Positions 1-11,073 of a stretch of 64,000 nt of DNA are shown here, one piece after another. The position numbers and the translations under genes were made by a program. How positions within the stretch are numbered: position 1 is the first letter of the stretch; the number at the start of each line of letters is the position of its first letter. The stretch is from Dipteris shenzhenensis. Lineage: Eukaryota > Polypodiophyta > Polypodiopsida > Gleicheniales. The stretch is taken from assembly GCA_047967505.1 (NCBI GenBank), contig CM106541.1; one strand, 5' to 3'. The notes below the pieces were generated by a model, which was given only the letters and a program-made list of their open reading frames with translations, was not told the origin of the DNA and searched no databases.

Positions 1-125
1 CAGCGCCATCTATTTTATCAGTTCTACAGTAATCAAAGTTTTGATTCTCCATACTATCTACTTTTCTCTCTTGTGTACGAGATCCTGTTATCTGTTGAGT
101 ACAGACGTTGTATTGTTTTCTTACA
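1..125 (+). repeat. 5' LTR, 3'-terminal 125 bp
   Basis: It ends in TTACA just before the primer-binding site and aligns base for base with the last 125 bp of the 3' LTR. The remaining roughly 600 bp of this LTR lie upstream of the window. Confidence 0.93.
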
Positions 126-138
126 TGGTATCGAGCCT
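126..138 (+). other. Primer-binding site, tRNA-iMet type
   Basis: The bases TGGTATCGAGCC start directly after the LTR terminus. The usual plant initiator-Met site reads TGGTATCAGAGCC, so this copy has lost one base. It would prime minus-strand DNA synthesis. Confidence 0.85.
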
Positions 139-194
139 GGACTCTAGCAAGAAGATTTGGTAGTGTGTTTCTGTTTGCGAGCAGATTGTGAGAG

Positions 195-3100
195 ATGGCC
201 CAGCCCGTAAGACTGCGAATCCCACCGTTCGGCGAAAGCGAAAAGTTGGACGGCTCTAACTATCCACTCTGGAAGTTCAAGATGAAGACCATCCTAAGCG
301 CATATGAGCTTTGGGACATGACTACTGGGGTGGACGTGAGGCCGGTTGCGAGACCGGATCCAGCCAATGAATGCAGGACAACAGATAGTATCAACTGCGG
401 ATGAGATTCTCGTGTGGACAAGAAGAAATGCAGATGCGGTATGTTCTATTGTTTTCAGTGTAAGTGATTCCGTCATGGCGTTAATTCAACATGTCACCAC
501 AACGGAGGAGGCGTGGACAGTCTTGAAAAATCAGTATGAGACCACGAATCAGACGTGGATTCAGAATCTGGAGACTCAACTCGCGAACGAGAAATTTTCT
601 GAGTCTAAAGCGGCAGAGAAGTTCATCACCAGGGTGAAGAATCTGCGCGATCAGATGACTGTGATTGGCATCACCATCACTAGCGAGAATCTAGCACGAA
701 GGTGCATACGGATTCTACCACCAAAGTACGACAGTCTTGTTACGGCACTGAATACGCAGAATATAAATCCGCCCCTCAACTTTGAGGATTTCAGTGCGAT
801 GCTTCTGGAGAGGAGATGCGTCAAAAGACGAGGACTGGAGAAGATTCGGCTTTCTACGCTGGATCAAAGAAAGGTAAGGGTAAGGACTCTGGTAACCCAT
901 CTTCTTCTGATGATAAAAAGAGAAAGAAGAAGATCAAGTGCTTCTATTGCAACAAGGCAGGGCACAAGCAGAATGAGTGCCAAAAGAAGATTGCAGGTGA
1001 GAAGAACGGAGTAAAGAAAGAGTCCAGCAACAACGCGCAGGTAGTACCAATAGAGCTATTCATAGCAATTGAGGAGATTTGCATGGAGGCAGTTCATGTA
1101 CCTACGGATGAACCTTGGATCATTGACAGTGGTGCATCACGCCACATGACCAGTCAGAAGGATTGGTATACCTCTCTACAGCCGGTAGGGAATGACATCC
1201 TGGTAGCAGTTGGCAATGATGCAAAATGTCCAGCAAAAGGAAAAGGTACAATGGCTCTCAAGTCAGATGGAGTTGTAAAATAGTTGTCCGATGTTCTTTA
1301 TGTGCCAGATATCAAGAGGAACTTGTTGTCCGTTCCTGTGATCACGGATCGGGACCTCAAAGTTCAATTCAATAAGAATGGCACACAAATTCTGGATCTT
1401 CAAGGGAAGGTCATTGGGAAAGGTACACGGCGCAACAACATCTACGAACTCTTAGCTTTCAGTGTTCAAGCCAATGTGAAGAACACTAAGCTGTGGCATG
1501 AGAGGTTTGGTCATCTAAACCTTAGTTCTTTGAAGGAGATGCATAAAAGTGGAATGATTGCAGACCTACCAGAAATTTCAGATCTGCCCGATGTATGTGA
1601 AGCTTGCATGATGGGCAAGCAGCATTGGCAGCCCTTTGCTAAAGAGGCCAGCAGGGCAAAGGCTCCTTTAGAGCTCGTTCACATGGACCTTTGGGTGGTT
1701 CCTACTACTTCATGACACTGATCGACGACTACAATAGAAGGGTATGGATATACTTCCTGAAGACTAAAGACGAGGCTTTTAGTAAGTTCAAGGAATGGCA
1801 TGTAAGAAACAGGGAAGAAGGTGAAGAAGTTGAGATCAGACAGAGGTGGAGAGTTCACATCAACTGAATTCGAGAGTTACTACAAAAGTCATGGGATCAA
1901 GAGGCAGAAACCCCTGCAACATACATCACAGCAAAATGGAGTAGCAGAACGCAAGATGCACGTCATCTGTGACATGGGCAGGAGTATGATGAAAGGGAAA
2001 GATTTGCCAAAGACTTTCTGGGCTAAAGCATGTAACACGGCAGTTTACATTCTGAATCGTAGCTACATAAAGGCTGTGAATGGGATGACTCCACTGCAGG
2101 CCTTTTCTGGTAAGAAACCTTCAGCTGCACATTTTAGAGTTTTTGGATGTGACTGCTTTGTGCATGTCCCTGATGCTAAGAGGACCAAATGGGAACTGAA
2201 GAGCCGGAAGTGTATTTTCTTGGGCTACAGTGAAGAGGCGAAGGGTTACCGTCTCTATAACCCTGTTACCAAGAAGGTAATAGTAAGTCGCGATGTGGTC
2301 TTCTCAGAACAGTCGCATTAATTGGAGGAGGATGCTTCCTTCCCAGACAACCAGGACCAGGATATCCATCCAGTACCACCACCAACAGCAGACCGAACTC
2401 CCCCAACGGTGCTTGGGAGGATTCAAGATAAAGAAGATGAAGAAGAGCCTATAGAACCACAACGGCAATGGCCATTCTCAAAGTGGGTAAAGTAGCTTTT
2501 GGACGGTAGAGAACCTTCAGCCAATGAGGAGGAACCATTCGAACACCGCCGGTCCAAGAGAATAGAGGAGCAAAGAAGGGCGCAGGAACACTTGGTCAAC
2601 TACGCTTTGATGACAGAGGTGATCCGTGCTGATGAACCCAAGTGTCTTGAAGAGGCACAGGGTGATAATAGGTGGATGGAGGCTATGCAGTATGGCTCCA
2701 TAATGAAGAACAACACTTGGGACCTTGTGGATCGACCACCAAAATGCAAGGTAATGGGCACCAAGTGGGTGTACAAGACCAAGTACAAGTCCGATGGCAC
2801 GTTGGATAAGTACAAGGCTCGGCTCGTGGCAAAAGGATTCGCACAAGTACATGGTTTTGATTATCAAGATACTTTGGCTCCCACAGCTCGACTAACCACA
2901 ATTTGCAGTGTTTTGGCTTTAGCTGCCCACAGGGAAGTTGGCCCGTTTTTCAGATGGATGTAAAATCCGCCTTTCTGAATGGGGATCTCAAGGAGGAGGT
3001 ATACGTGGAACAACCACCGGGTTTTGTGATCCTCGGTTTAGAAGGTAAAGTCTATAAACTGAAGAAGGCACTTTACGGGCTGAAACAGGCCCCACAAGCA

Positions 3101-4072
3101 TGGTACCAACGAATTGATGCCTACTTTCTACAAAACGGGTTCAGGAGGAGCCCATCAGATGCAAATTTGTATATCTTCAGAGAAGGAGGTAGGTGTATGA
3201 TCGTGGTCCTTTATGTGGACGACCTTGTCATAACATGGAACCATGAAGAGAAGATCTCTCAGACAAAGCATTTGCTAGGAAGAGAGTTTGAAATGACAGT
3301 GATGCATTTCTGTTTGGGGATTGAAGTTTGGTAAGAGCCAAAACAGATCTTCAATTCACAACTGAAGTATGCTAGAGAGATACTGAAGGCATTTGGCATG
3401 GCTGAGTGCAAGACAGTTGGTACCCCTATGGAGGTTGACGTGAAGCTCTCAAACAAGGATTCATCACCACTGGTGGATGAAGCGAAGTACAAAAGGCTTG
3501 TGGGCAGTTTGATTTACTTGTGCAACACGCGGCCAGACATCAGCTTTGCGACTGGTGTACTAAGTAGGTTTTCCAATAAGCCCCGGGAGAACCATTGGAG
3601 GGTAGGGATGTGGGTGCTGAAATACATCAAAGGCACACTTGATTATGGCATCATCTATACCAAGGGCAACATCTTGACTGGATTCTGTGACTCAGATTGG
3701 GCAGGAGACGTTGACAACAGGAGATCACTGACAGGTTACTGTTTCTCACTTGGATCTAGAGCTATGTCATGGGTCAGTAAGAAGCAACCCACAGTTGCTC
3801 TTTCTTCTACCAAGGCTAAGTACAAATCAGCATGCTTTGCTTCTTGCGAGGCAGTGTGGTTGAGGAGGATTTTGGGGGACATGGGTGTAGTGCAGAATAA
3901 GCCTACGCAGTTATCATGTGACATTCAGAGATGCATGGCGATTGCAAAGAACCCTATGTTCCACGCTCGCACAAAACACATTGAGATTCAATATCACTTT
4001 GTACGTGAGCTCATCATGGATGGAAAGGTCGACTTGGCCGAAAAAGTAAGTTCACTTGTGGGTGGACATTGA
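195..4072 (+). pseudogene. copia gag-pol polyprotein, frameshifted
   Basis: The start ATG at 195 opens a copia Gag (LDGSNYPLWKFKMKTIL). The frame changes near 375 and back near 815. A CX2CX4HX4C zinc knuckle lies at 939-980 and the protease DSGA motif at 1125. A TAG interrupts at about 1281. The GAG-pre-integrase part (HERFGHL, then CEACMMGK) precedes the first integrase Asp at 1686. Frameshifts occur near 1695 and 1815. Stops lie at 2319-2321 and near 2494. The RT changes frame near 2930 and carries YVDDLV at 3212. Another stop lies at 3332-3334. RNase H has DSDWAGD, but the motif normally read as EAEY is KAKY (from 3812), so the acidic residue is lost. The coding end is at 4072, just before the purine tract. 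Confidence 0.93.
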
Positions 4073-4082
4073 TAAGGGAGGG

Positions 4083-4806
4083 TGTTAGATATCAATGCTC
4101 CACTCTCGTGTAACTACGCAGGAACCAGCTAACTCTACTTGTAAGCCCCCCATATGAGGAGAAGGCATTTGAGTAGCTCGATTATCCGGTAGGTCCTGGT
4201 TTGGACACCAGATGGGGGCCATGTGTGGCCTGATGGCTGGACGGAGTTGGCACACTGCCAACTAGGCTACATGCAAGTGCGGGAAGACATCCCATGACTG
4301 ACCGCACTGAGGGTAGATGGAGCATTTCTTGGGGTAGCCCACTCTCGGGTTGCGGGACCCGTTTGGAGTCCCAGATGATCCCGGATGGCTGTGGGCCGAA
4401 CGGCAACTGCAGGTCAGTTGCTCTATTTTGAGCACTGGTTCTATTGTCTAGTTGGTGGCCTATTTTGGGACCGAGACCCCCAGTCAACCATTTTGGGCGG
4501 ACTAGGTCGGTCACCCAATTGGGTCTAACCGACTATGACTGGTGGCTATATAAGAGCAAGCCCGTGAAGCCCATTTCATCACTGGCTACAGCAACCCTGA
4601 TTCCTTAGCATCCAGCCTCCGTCCTCTACTGTTTCCAACACGCCATCGAAGCTTCTTTCACAGGAGTGCACGGCTGGGAGGCAGCACCATCTATTGTATC
4701 AGTTCTACAGTAATCAAGATTTTGATTCTCCATACTATCTACTTTTCTCTCTTGCGTACGAGATCCTGTTATCTGTTGAGCACAGATGTTGTATTGTTTT
4801 CTTACA
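4083..4806 (+). repeat. 3' LTR of first copia element
   Basis: It begins TGTTAGATATC after a purine-rich tract (4071-4082) and ends TTACA, giving TG...CA termini and a length of 724 bp. The U3 part carries a TATA box. Unrelated flanking DNA starts at 4807. Confidence 0.88.
4547..4553 (+). promoter_or_regulatory. LTR TATA box
   Basis: TATATAA sits inside the 3' LTR, about 130 bp before the segment shared with the visible 5' LTR piece. The position fits a U3 promoter of the element. Confidence 0.6.
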
Positions 4807-5402
4807 GAGCTTGATGTTGTGTTGCTATGGCTTGTTGAAGAATAAGTTTGTTATATTTTTCCTTGTTTGTAGTGATGTGTTTGTGAGGTAAATCATTATC
4901 TAATGTTGGCTCATATTTGCTATAAGGCATGTACAAAGTGTAAAGCTCTCTGTAGTAATTTTTTGGATTAGTGAATTGATTGTAGTTGTTGAAACGAATG
5001 ATTTTTGTGTAGTAATTTTCTGGATTAGTGAATTGATTGTAGTTGTTGAAACGAATGAATTTTGTGTTTTTGATTTCTCTTGTATTTTGAGGTTGAATAT
5101 CCACTAGCAAATGTTGCAAGACAAATATGTAAGATAGTGGAGTCACGTTTGAGGTACTTGGAGATTATGTCTTCAAAATATATGTCTATGCTTTCAAGAG
5201 GAAGTTTTTCTAGTTGTTCTTGCCTTTTGAGCAAAATTGTTCGATTGTTTGTTGTGTTTGTATTTATATATTGGAATTGGCGTGTGGAGCTTGTTAATGG
5301 TAAAGAGAGAACAAGGTATACTACGTGTTGGGAACTTATGTGTTGAGTGTTCAAGATTGCATTTTCGACTTTACGAATACATTCATTTGGTGCAGCATTT
5401 GA
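4807..5402. other. Flanking DNA with 57-bp tandem duplication
   Basis: The stretch is AT-rich. Two copies of a 57-bp unit lie head to tail at 4952-5008 and 5009-5065, with about two differences. Open frames on either strand are short and unlike any family I recognise. It may hold the 5' part of the Helitron that follows, but I see no motif proving this. Confidence 0.5.
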
Positions 5403-6588
5403 GTTGATTTTGAAGATAAAACTATTGTTGTAGCTCCCTCGGAGGGCTTTGCCCCATTGAGCATTTTCAAAGACAAATTTTGTGAGGAGCTTGCCTACCC
5501 AAAACTATTCTATGGTAATGAACGTAACTAGAACATTCCAATGCATACTTCATACCAAGACATTGCTTCTTGGGAACTTGTCAATGTGGATCGTCGATTT
5601 GCACTATCAATCGAAAACATTTTTTTCAAAACAATGAAAGTTCTTGTGAAGCAAGTACTTTCATCTTCTTGGGTTCGCATGCAAAAAGCACAAACAAAGG
5701 GAAGAACATTATAAGTGAAGGATGCAATCTTGGACGCAAATATTGAGAAACTCTTGAAGTCAAACATTGGGTATAAAGATTTTGCGCACCTTTGTACTCA
5801 GCACACTACAAATATTCACTCAAGAAAGATATATTTGCAATGATAAGGCAATTAGGGCCTCCAACTTTCTTTGTAACATTGTCTTTAGCAAAAAGATTGT
5901 GGAAACCTCTTTTAGATTGTTTGCAGAAGCTTAATCCAAGTACAACAACTGAACAAGAAGAAAATGCAAATGTACAAATAAGACAACTCATACGCTCAGA
6001 TCCAGTAACCACAGCACAATATTACGTTCACAAATTCCAAGCTCTTAAACATCTTCTTAAGAAAGATAGTACCATCCTAGGGAAAATTAATTATTTCTTT
6101 TTTGTAACAGAATTCTAAAATAGAGGAAGCCAACACAACCATGGCCTAATTTGGATTGAAAATGCACCTATATATGGGGTATCAACAAATGAAGAGGTTG
6201 TGGCTTTTGTAGATAGGTACATTTCATGCGACATATCTTTATTTCAACTTGAAGAAAAACACATTCAAACACACAAACATCGCAAAACATGCTTTAAAAG
6301 AAAGAAAAAATGTAGGTTTGGCTTTCCAAGACCACCAATGGCAAAAACATGTATACTCTTACCAATTAAGAATCACAATAAACTTCATGCCCTCAAAAGC
6401 AACATGAAAAACATACAACTTGTTCTAAGCAATCAATCTGCGTTGTTGTTGTTGGACTACAACTCCTTATTAAAAGTAGTTGGTCTTAGTGATCAAGAAT
6501 ACATCTCAACACTTCAAGCATCAATTTCACAATCAACTATATTCTTAAATGCATTGAGCAGACCTAACACTTTCAACACTATATAAGA
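5403..6588 (+). pseudogene. Helitron Rep (Helitron_like_N) remnant
   Basis: Helitron replication initiators use an HUH nuclease to nick and transfer one DNA strand. From 5403 the reading frame gives VVAPSEGFAPLSIFKDK and then EELAYPKLFYGN, the conserved block before the Rep domain. A Y-x-D...VNVDRRFA block follows. After a frame change near 5790 come MIRQLGPPTFFVTLS (from about 5837) and FFFVTEF. A stop (TAA) stands where Gln is expected at 6116-6118. Next is NRGSQHNHGLIWIENAP, with the HxH of the HUH motif near 6137-6145. The Cys/His block THKHRKTC...CRFGFPRPPM follows (about 6265-6350). Further stops lie near 5482 and 5713. The helicase part is absent. The wording of the motifs is nearer to animal and fungal Helitrons than to the common angiosperm type. 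Confidence 0.85.
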
Positions 6589-6880
6589 GTCCCATTGAAG
6601 CCTATCCGTAGGCATGCAAATTGAGGGCATTATGTAGATGCCAGATGGATACCATGTGAAGCTTTGATACAATCTTACTACCTTGAAAAATTTAAATGCA
6701 TTGCTGTGAATCCTTGACATACTTAAGGACTTTGAAAACATTACAAGAACCCTTTAATGAATCTTCTTGGGTTGATGCATACGGTGACTCACTTTTTGAT
6801 ACTACTTTGTTGCCTAGCCATAGCCAAGAGGTAGCTTTTGCACCCTAAACCACACAAAAAAAATTTCCTTGACAACAACC
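6589..6880. other. No recognisable gene; decayed Helitron tail possible
   Basis: The frame of the Rep remnant ends at 6588. No further Helitron motif is convincing. A short stretch at about 6810-6845 resembles the centre of the foldback that follows, so the foldback may once have extended to here. Confidence 0.4.
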
Positions 6881-7287
6881 CTTTCTACATAAAATAATCC
6901 ACTAAAAGGTCAACTTTTATATACATCATTTTTAAGTAAAACTGACCATCTAGGCTTGTAGACCACTACCGTTCCAATAATTTTGACTATAAACACGACT
7001 ATGTTTCACTTCATGGCAGGAACATTATGGCCCAAAGGAGCTCTTTGGCCACATAGCCAGAGGTGGCTTTCGCATGGCGAAAGCCACTAGAAGAGTTGTA
7101 TGGCAATAGCTATGAGCTTGGCTATGGCTAGACAACTCTTCCAATGGCCATAACTTTCCCACCATGAAGAAAAACATAGTCATGTTTATATCAAAACAAT
7201 AGTGGTCTACAAGCCTAGATGGTCCATATTGCTTAAAACTAACGTATTTAAAATTTGCTTTTTTAGGGGAGCACTTTATGTAGAAAT
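6881..7287. repeat. Large imperfect foldback (MITE-like or hairpin)
   Basis: The two halves are inverted copies of each other. The left arm (from CTTTCTACATAAA at 6881) pairs with the right arm (ending near TTTATGTAGAAA at 7275-7286). The best shared block reads ACCATCTAGGCTTGTAGACC on the left, and its reverse complement is at about 7204-7224. The centre has a perfect 11-bp stem, GTGGCTTTCGC (7063-7073), with loop ATG and return arm at 7077-7087. No transposase is encoded. It could be a foldback transposon, a MITE or a hairpin RNA locus. Confidence 0.75.
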
Positions 7288-7301
7288 GCAGCTTCAAGGC
7301 C

Positions 7302-7829
7302 ATACACCAATTGAAAAGATGTGTTCCCTATACTGACCTTGAGTGTGGTTCTGTATGTCCATAAGGCTGCATTCAGTTTCTCTGCCCAATCAGAACGTTG
7401 TGGTTCTAGTACCGTGGTGAGGATAATGCATATTATTTTGTTGGTGGATTCGGCCTCCTCTCCATTCCCTTAGGGGTAGTAGGGTGTGCTTTTTCTATGG
7501 ATTACCATGAAGCCAGACAAGAGTTCTTGGATTACCTCATTGACAAAATGTGTGCCTCTATCCGACACAATTTCAATGGGGCATTCGAATCGGGTGATCA
7601 CATTTTCATATAAGAATCTTGCCGTGCTTCTGGCATCTGCCTTTCTGACTACTTTAGCTTCAGCCCATTTTGTAAAGTAATCAGTGGCCATAACGATGTA
7701 GTGTGCCTGTGTTCCTTTTGCTACTAGATGTATGGGACCCACATAGTCAATCCCCCATTTTTCAAATGTTGGGTATTTCCTACAGCTTTCGTAGGAAGAG
7801 CAGGGTATTCTCAATATGTAGGGTTCCAA
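7302..7829 (-). pseudogene. Ty3/gypsy integrase fragment
   Basis: Read on the minus strand, the segment gives the integrase core: FEKWGIDYVGPI, then TDYFTKWAEAK, then IEIVSDRGTHFVNEV, the spacing expected around the first two catalytic Asp residues. After one stop (about 7467) the frame continues with EEAESTNKI, where the catalytic Glu is expected, and with WAEKLNAALWTYRT down to VYGL at 7302. Nothing of RT or RNase H is attached. The fragment stops abruptly near the end of the foldback. It is a truncated relic. Confidence 0.9.
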
Positions 7830-8024
7830 GGCTTTTTGTCACCTACAGATATATTGGGGTTGGCGTTTGTAGTATACGTGTAGCTTAGGACCTCGATTTG
7901 TGTTCCAATGAGAGACGTAGGCTTAAGTGTGGTAAGCAAACATAGTGCACGCATGTGTAAAAGGAACGTGTATCATTATGGTTGCGGTAATGAAGACTTT
8001 TGTCTTCATTGGGGGTTGCAGGGT
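7830..8024. other. Unassigned spacer
   Basis: This short stretch lies between the integrase fragment and repeat A. No motif is recognised, and the integrase frame does not continue clearly upstream. Confidence 0.3.
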
Positions 8025-8225
8025 TTAGGAGGAGTTGAGTTAGGAGGAGGTTACAGGGTTTAGAAGGAGGTTCCAGGGTTTAGAGGAGGTTTCAGGGTTA
8101 GAAGGAGGTTCCAAGGTTTAGAAGAGGTTCCAGGGTTAGAAGGAGTTCCAAGGTTTAGAAGAGGTTCTAGGGTTAGAAGGAGTTCCAAGGTTTAGAAGGA
8201 GGTTCCAAAGTTTAGAGTAGAGTAC
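8025..8225. repeat. GGTTTAGAA-type minisatellite (about 20-bp unit)
   Basis: About nine imperfect units of roughly 20 bp, such as GGAGGTTCCAGGGTTTAGAA, follow one another. They form the left end of repeat A. The inverted copy B has a shorter version at about 49615-49745. Units contain GGGTTTAG, which resembles the plant telomere motif but is never tandem on its own. Confidence 0.85.
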
Positions 8226-9050
8226 ATGGTGGAGAACTCGTCTCCCTCATAGATCATGGAGGTTAAGGGTTGAGGAACAAAGGGTTTAGGGGCAGCATAG
8301 GAGTGGGAGAGGAAGAAGGTGTAAGAGCATGGGGGAAAGAAGAGAGAGGAGGGAGGAGGAGGAGAGGAAGGAAGAGGAGGAGGAGGGAGGAGGAGAAGGG
8401 AGGAGGAGGGAGGAGGAGGAGAAGGGAGGAGGAGGGAGAGGATGGGTTGCAAGGTTGGAGGAGAGGGGAGGAGGAGTTGCAAGGTTAGGACATGCTATTG
8501 GACGTGGAGTGCAAGGAAGCATGGACACTTGAGACAATTGATTGGAATACCAAAGTAGAACTAAACACAATGCCCCAAAGAGTGTGGGCTTCATTCCATT
8601 ATGGGGTATTTATACAAGTTGGAGAGATTCTCTCTCTGCATGTAGAAATTGTACGACATTCTCTCTCTACATGTAGAACTCGCATGTAGGAGTTGCATGT
8701 AGAACTCGCATGTAGGAGTTGCATGTAGGAGTTGTATGTAGAACTCGCATGCAGAACTTGCATGTAGAACTCGCATCATGTTAGAACTCGCATGAGATTG
8801 GGTGGCATGTAGAACTCGCATGTAGGAGTTGCATGTAGGAGTTACATGTAGGACTTGTATGTAGAACTCACATGTAAAACTCGCATGTGGGAGTTGCATG
8901 TAGAAATCGAATGTAGAACTTGCATGTAGAAGTTGCATGTAGAAATCGTATGTAGAACTTGCATGTAGAACACGCAAGTTGGATTTCTAAGAGGGATTAT
9001 TTCTAGTCTCATGTAAGTACAAGTAGAGCTTTGCCACTACTCTACACACA
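8220..9050 (+). repeat. Composite dispersed repeat, copy A
   Basis: The order is a unique segment (8220-8320), a GGA/GAA purine tract (about 8318-8450), a second unique segment (8450-8630), and a minisatellite (8636-8980) of about 13-14-bp units alternating GCATGTAGAACTC and GCATGTAGGAGTT. It ends at TCTACACACACA near 9050. Copy B (48843-49745) carries the same parts in inverse order and orientation. The A sequence has TATTTATA at about 8609-8616, whose reverse complement in B reads TATAAATA. It may be an LTR of an unclassified element, with transcription leftward in A. This is an inference. Confidence 0.85.
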
Positions 9051-9849
9051 CATTCTGTTCTACCTAAGTCCATGTTGGCACAGAGACAACACCCAAAGCC
9101 ACCACTTTTGTAAAAGATTTGACCTTTTTTTTGTTCATACTAGGTAAAATTCAATGCTATAATTTTTTGTCAATAGCACATCATCTCCTTCTGTCGTGTT
9201 CCATCAATAACCACAGCTTATATGGTTTGTCGATCCATTGAATGGCAAACTTTTGGAGTAGCCCTAAATAGAGCTCAAGTGAAACAAGCATGGGGATTGT
9301 GGCAGCATCTTGTAGGGTCCTTTGAGATTTGAATGCATACTTTTTGAGCAGCCCTACACAAAACGTGATCAGAATGAGCAAGTGATTTTGGTGGATGAGC
9401 TAGGGCTGGCCCTTGTTTTTTGAGAACATTGAACAAAGCAAATACTAAGCTACAAGGTAGGCGATGCAAGATATGGAGCTGCCCCATAGCTATGCTAACA
9501 CACTATGGATCTCACCTCCACTAGGACCTAAGAGAGAAAGATGAGAGAGAGAGAGAGGAGGGGGGGGGGAGAGGACACGCGGGTTAATGGAAGCGTCCTT
9601 TGTAGGACATGTGGAACCAAAGGAGTAAGCCTAGTGGTAAGCAGTGGGCATGGGGAGGGTTCTAGAGAGTTTTGTTTGAGAAGATGGTGGTAAGTGGAAA
9701 CTCAATGAGTAATTCACATAGCATGAAGACTGGTGGATTGGGTGGTACAAGAAATTGAGCCCTCTACAATATGTTGGTATTAGGACTTAAAGGAAGAAAG
9801 GTTCGATGGGCTAAAATTAATGGAAGAATTTATCTTCAATTAACATGTC
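9051..9849. other. No gene recognised; GA-rich tract
   Basis: The stretch holds a short AG-rich and G-rich tract (about 9533-9571), with no coding signal I can support on either strand. Confidence 0.4.
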
Positions 9850-10930
9850 AGAAGGGAAATTCAATGTAATAGCAAATTGCCTAATTCAAATGCCAATGGT
9901 TAGTGAATTGGGTTTTACTCAATTCATAACAATTTGCTAGAGTCCCTAAAAGGAAAATGTAAGCATGATCCTTACTTTTCCAAAATATGGGAAGCAATTA
10001 TTGAGAGGGATCCAATAGGTTGAGGAGCTTTCCTTTAGGAGTATGATGCCAACACGCCATAGGTTGATGATAAGAGAATCTATTGAAAAAAATATAAAAT
10101 GTAAAATGGATACCTGCTCTATAAAGGTAGAGTATGTCTCCAAGATAATAATGACATAAGGTGCCAAATTATTTTTGAGTGTCATGATAGTCCTAATGTA
10201 GCACACCTAAGAATCCAAAGGCATATGCATTTCTGTAAAAATAATTCTTTAAGCTTGGAATACATACATCCAAGATTATGTGTTGAGGCTCAAAAATGCT
10301 AGATCAATAAAGTTGAGCGTCTTAAGGTAGGTGGTTTACTACAATTTGGAGATCCCCTCCAGCAATGGGAAAGCATCTCCATATACTTTATTGTTGGATT
10401 GCTTAGGACACATGCCTCTGTGTGGGTTATTCTAGATTATTTGGCCAAGTCATTTTATTCTAACTAATGAATAGGTCGAAGCTTGAATTAGTTATAATAT
10501 TTGTGGATTATATGGGCTACTAGTTGGTATTGTTAGTGACCCCAAGATAGCAAGTTCATTTTTGGAGGGCTATTTTTTTAGGTTGGAAAATACCTAGAAT
10601 AATAGCATTGTGGACCATCCACCTGCCTAAAGTGATGGTTAAATTGAAAGGGATTAGGTCATTTAGGATCTCCTTCAAGCATATGTGAGTAAAAGGCAAA
10701 CTAATTAGGAGCAGTATTTAGCCATATGAGAATTTATAGATGATAATGCCATACATTCAATGCTATGTTTTAGTCCATTCATGATGATATATGGATTTCA
10801 ACCTATTGCTCCGATTGAAGTGGGACTCAAAAAAGAGAAGATTAACTTTCTTGAAGATATGCATCAAATCTTAAGCTAGCCAAGGAGAGCATTAGAAAGG
10901 CTCAAGTACAAGTACAAACATAGAGTATGT
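9850..10930 (+). pseudogene. Ty3/gypsy pol relic (RNase H end and integrase)
   Basis: Allowing many stops and frame changes, the plus strand follows gypsy pol order. NVIANCLIQMP (about 9863-9895) matches the usual end of RNase H. LKVGGLLQ and WESISIYFIVGL (10322-10400) match the segment that opens the integrase core. GLLVGIVSDPK (about 10515) surrounds the second catalytic Asp. LLQAYVSKRQTN and FSPFMMIYGFQPIAP (10670-10810) match the integrase C-terminal part. It is older and more damaged than the copia element inserted just downstream. Confidence 0.8.
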
Positions 10931-11073
10931 TTCAATATATTACGGTGGTATGGTTCCATATGTTATGGTGGTGGAAGTTATGGTTCTATCCTTCATGATT
11001 TGTTTTGAAATATTTTGATGAGGGCTCTAGTGGTAGTACAAGCTATGGTAAGGGGAGTGGATCAAGTGGAACC

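Larger units (their letters stand above)
1..4806 (+). mobile_element. Ty1/copia LTR retrotransposon, decayed, 5' end outside window
   Basis: Bases 1-125 match 4682-4806 without indels, with 7 mismatches by my count (about 5.6%), so they are the tail of the 5' LTR and of the 3' LTR. A primer-binding site follows the first, and a purine-rich stretch (4071-4082) precedes the second. Between them lie gag, protease, integrase, RT and RNase H in copia order (integrase before RT). The reading frame is broken many times, so the copy is dead. The target-site duplication cannot be checked because the left edge is outside the window. Confidence 0.95.

Noticed and set aside
8025-8225. Interstitial telomere tract
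   Set aside because: GGGTTTAG words are never adjacent; the unit is about 20 bp and not TTTAGGG.
8329-8594. Gly/Glu/Arg-rich and Pro/Ser-rich frames, also in 49313-49558
   Set aside because: They are translations of the purine and pyrimidine tracts of repeats A and B.
8636-8980. CRISPR-like array
   Set aside because: Units are contiguous with a 13-14-bp period and no spacers, in plant DNA without cas genes.
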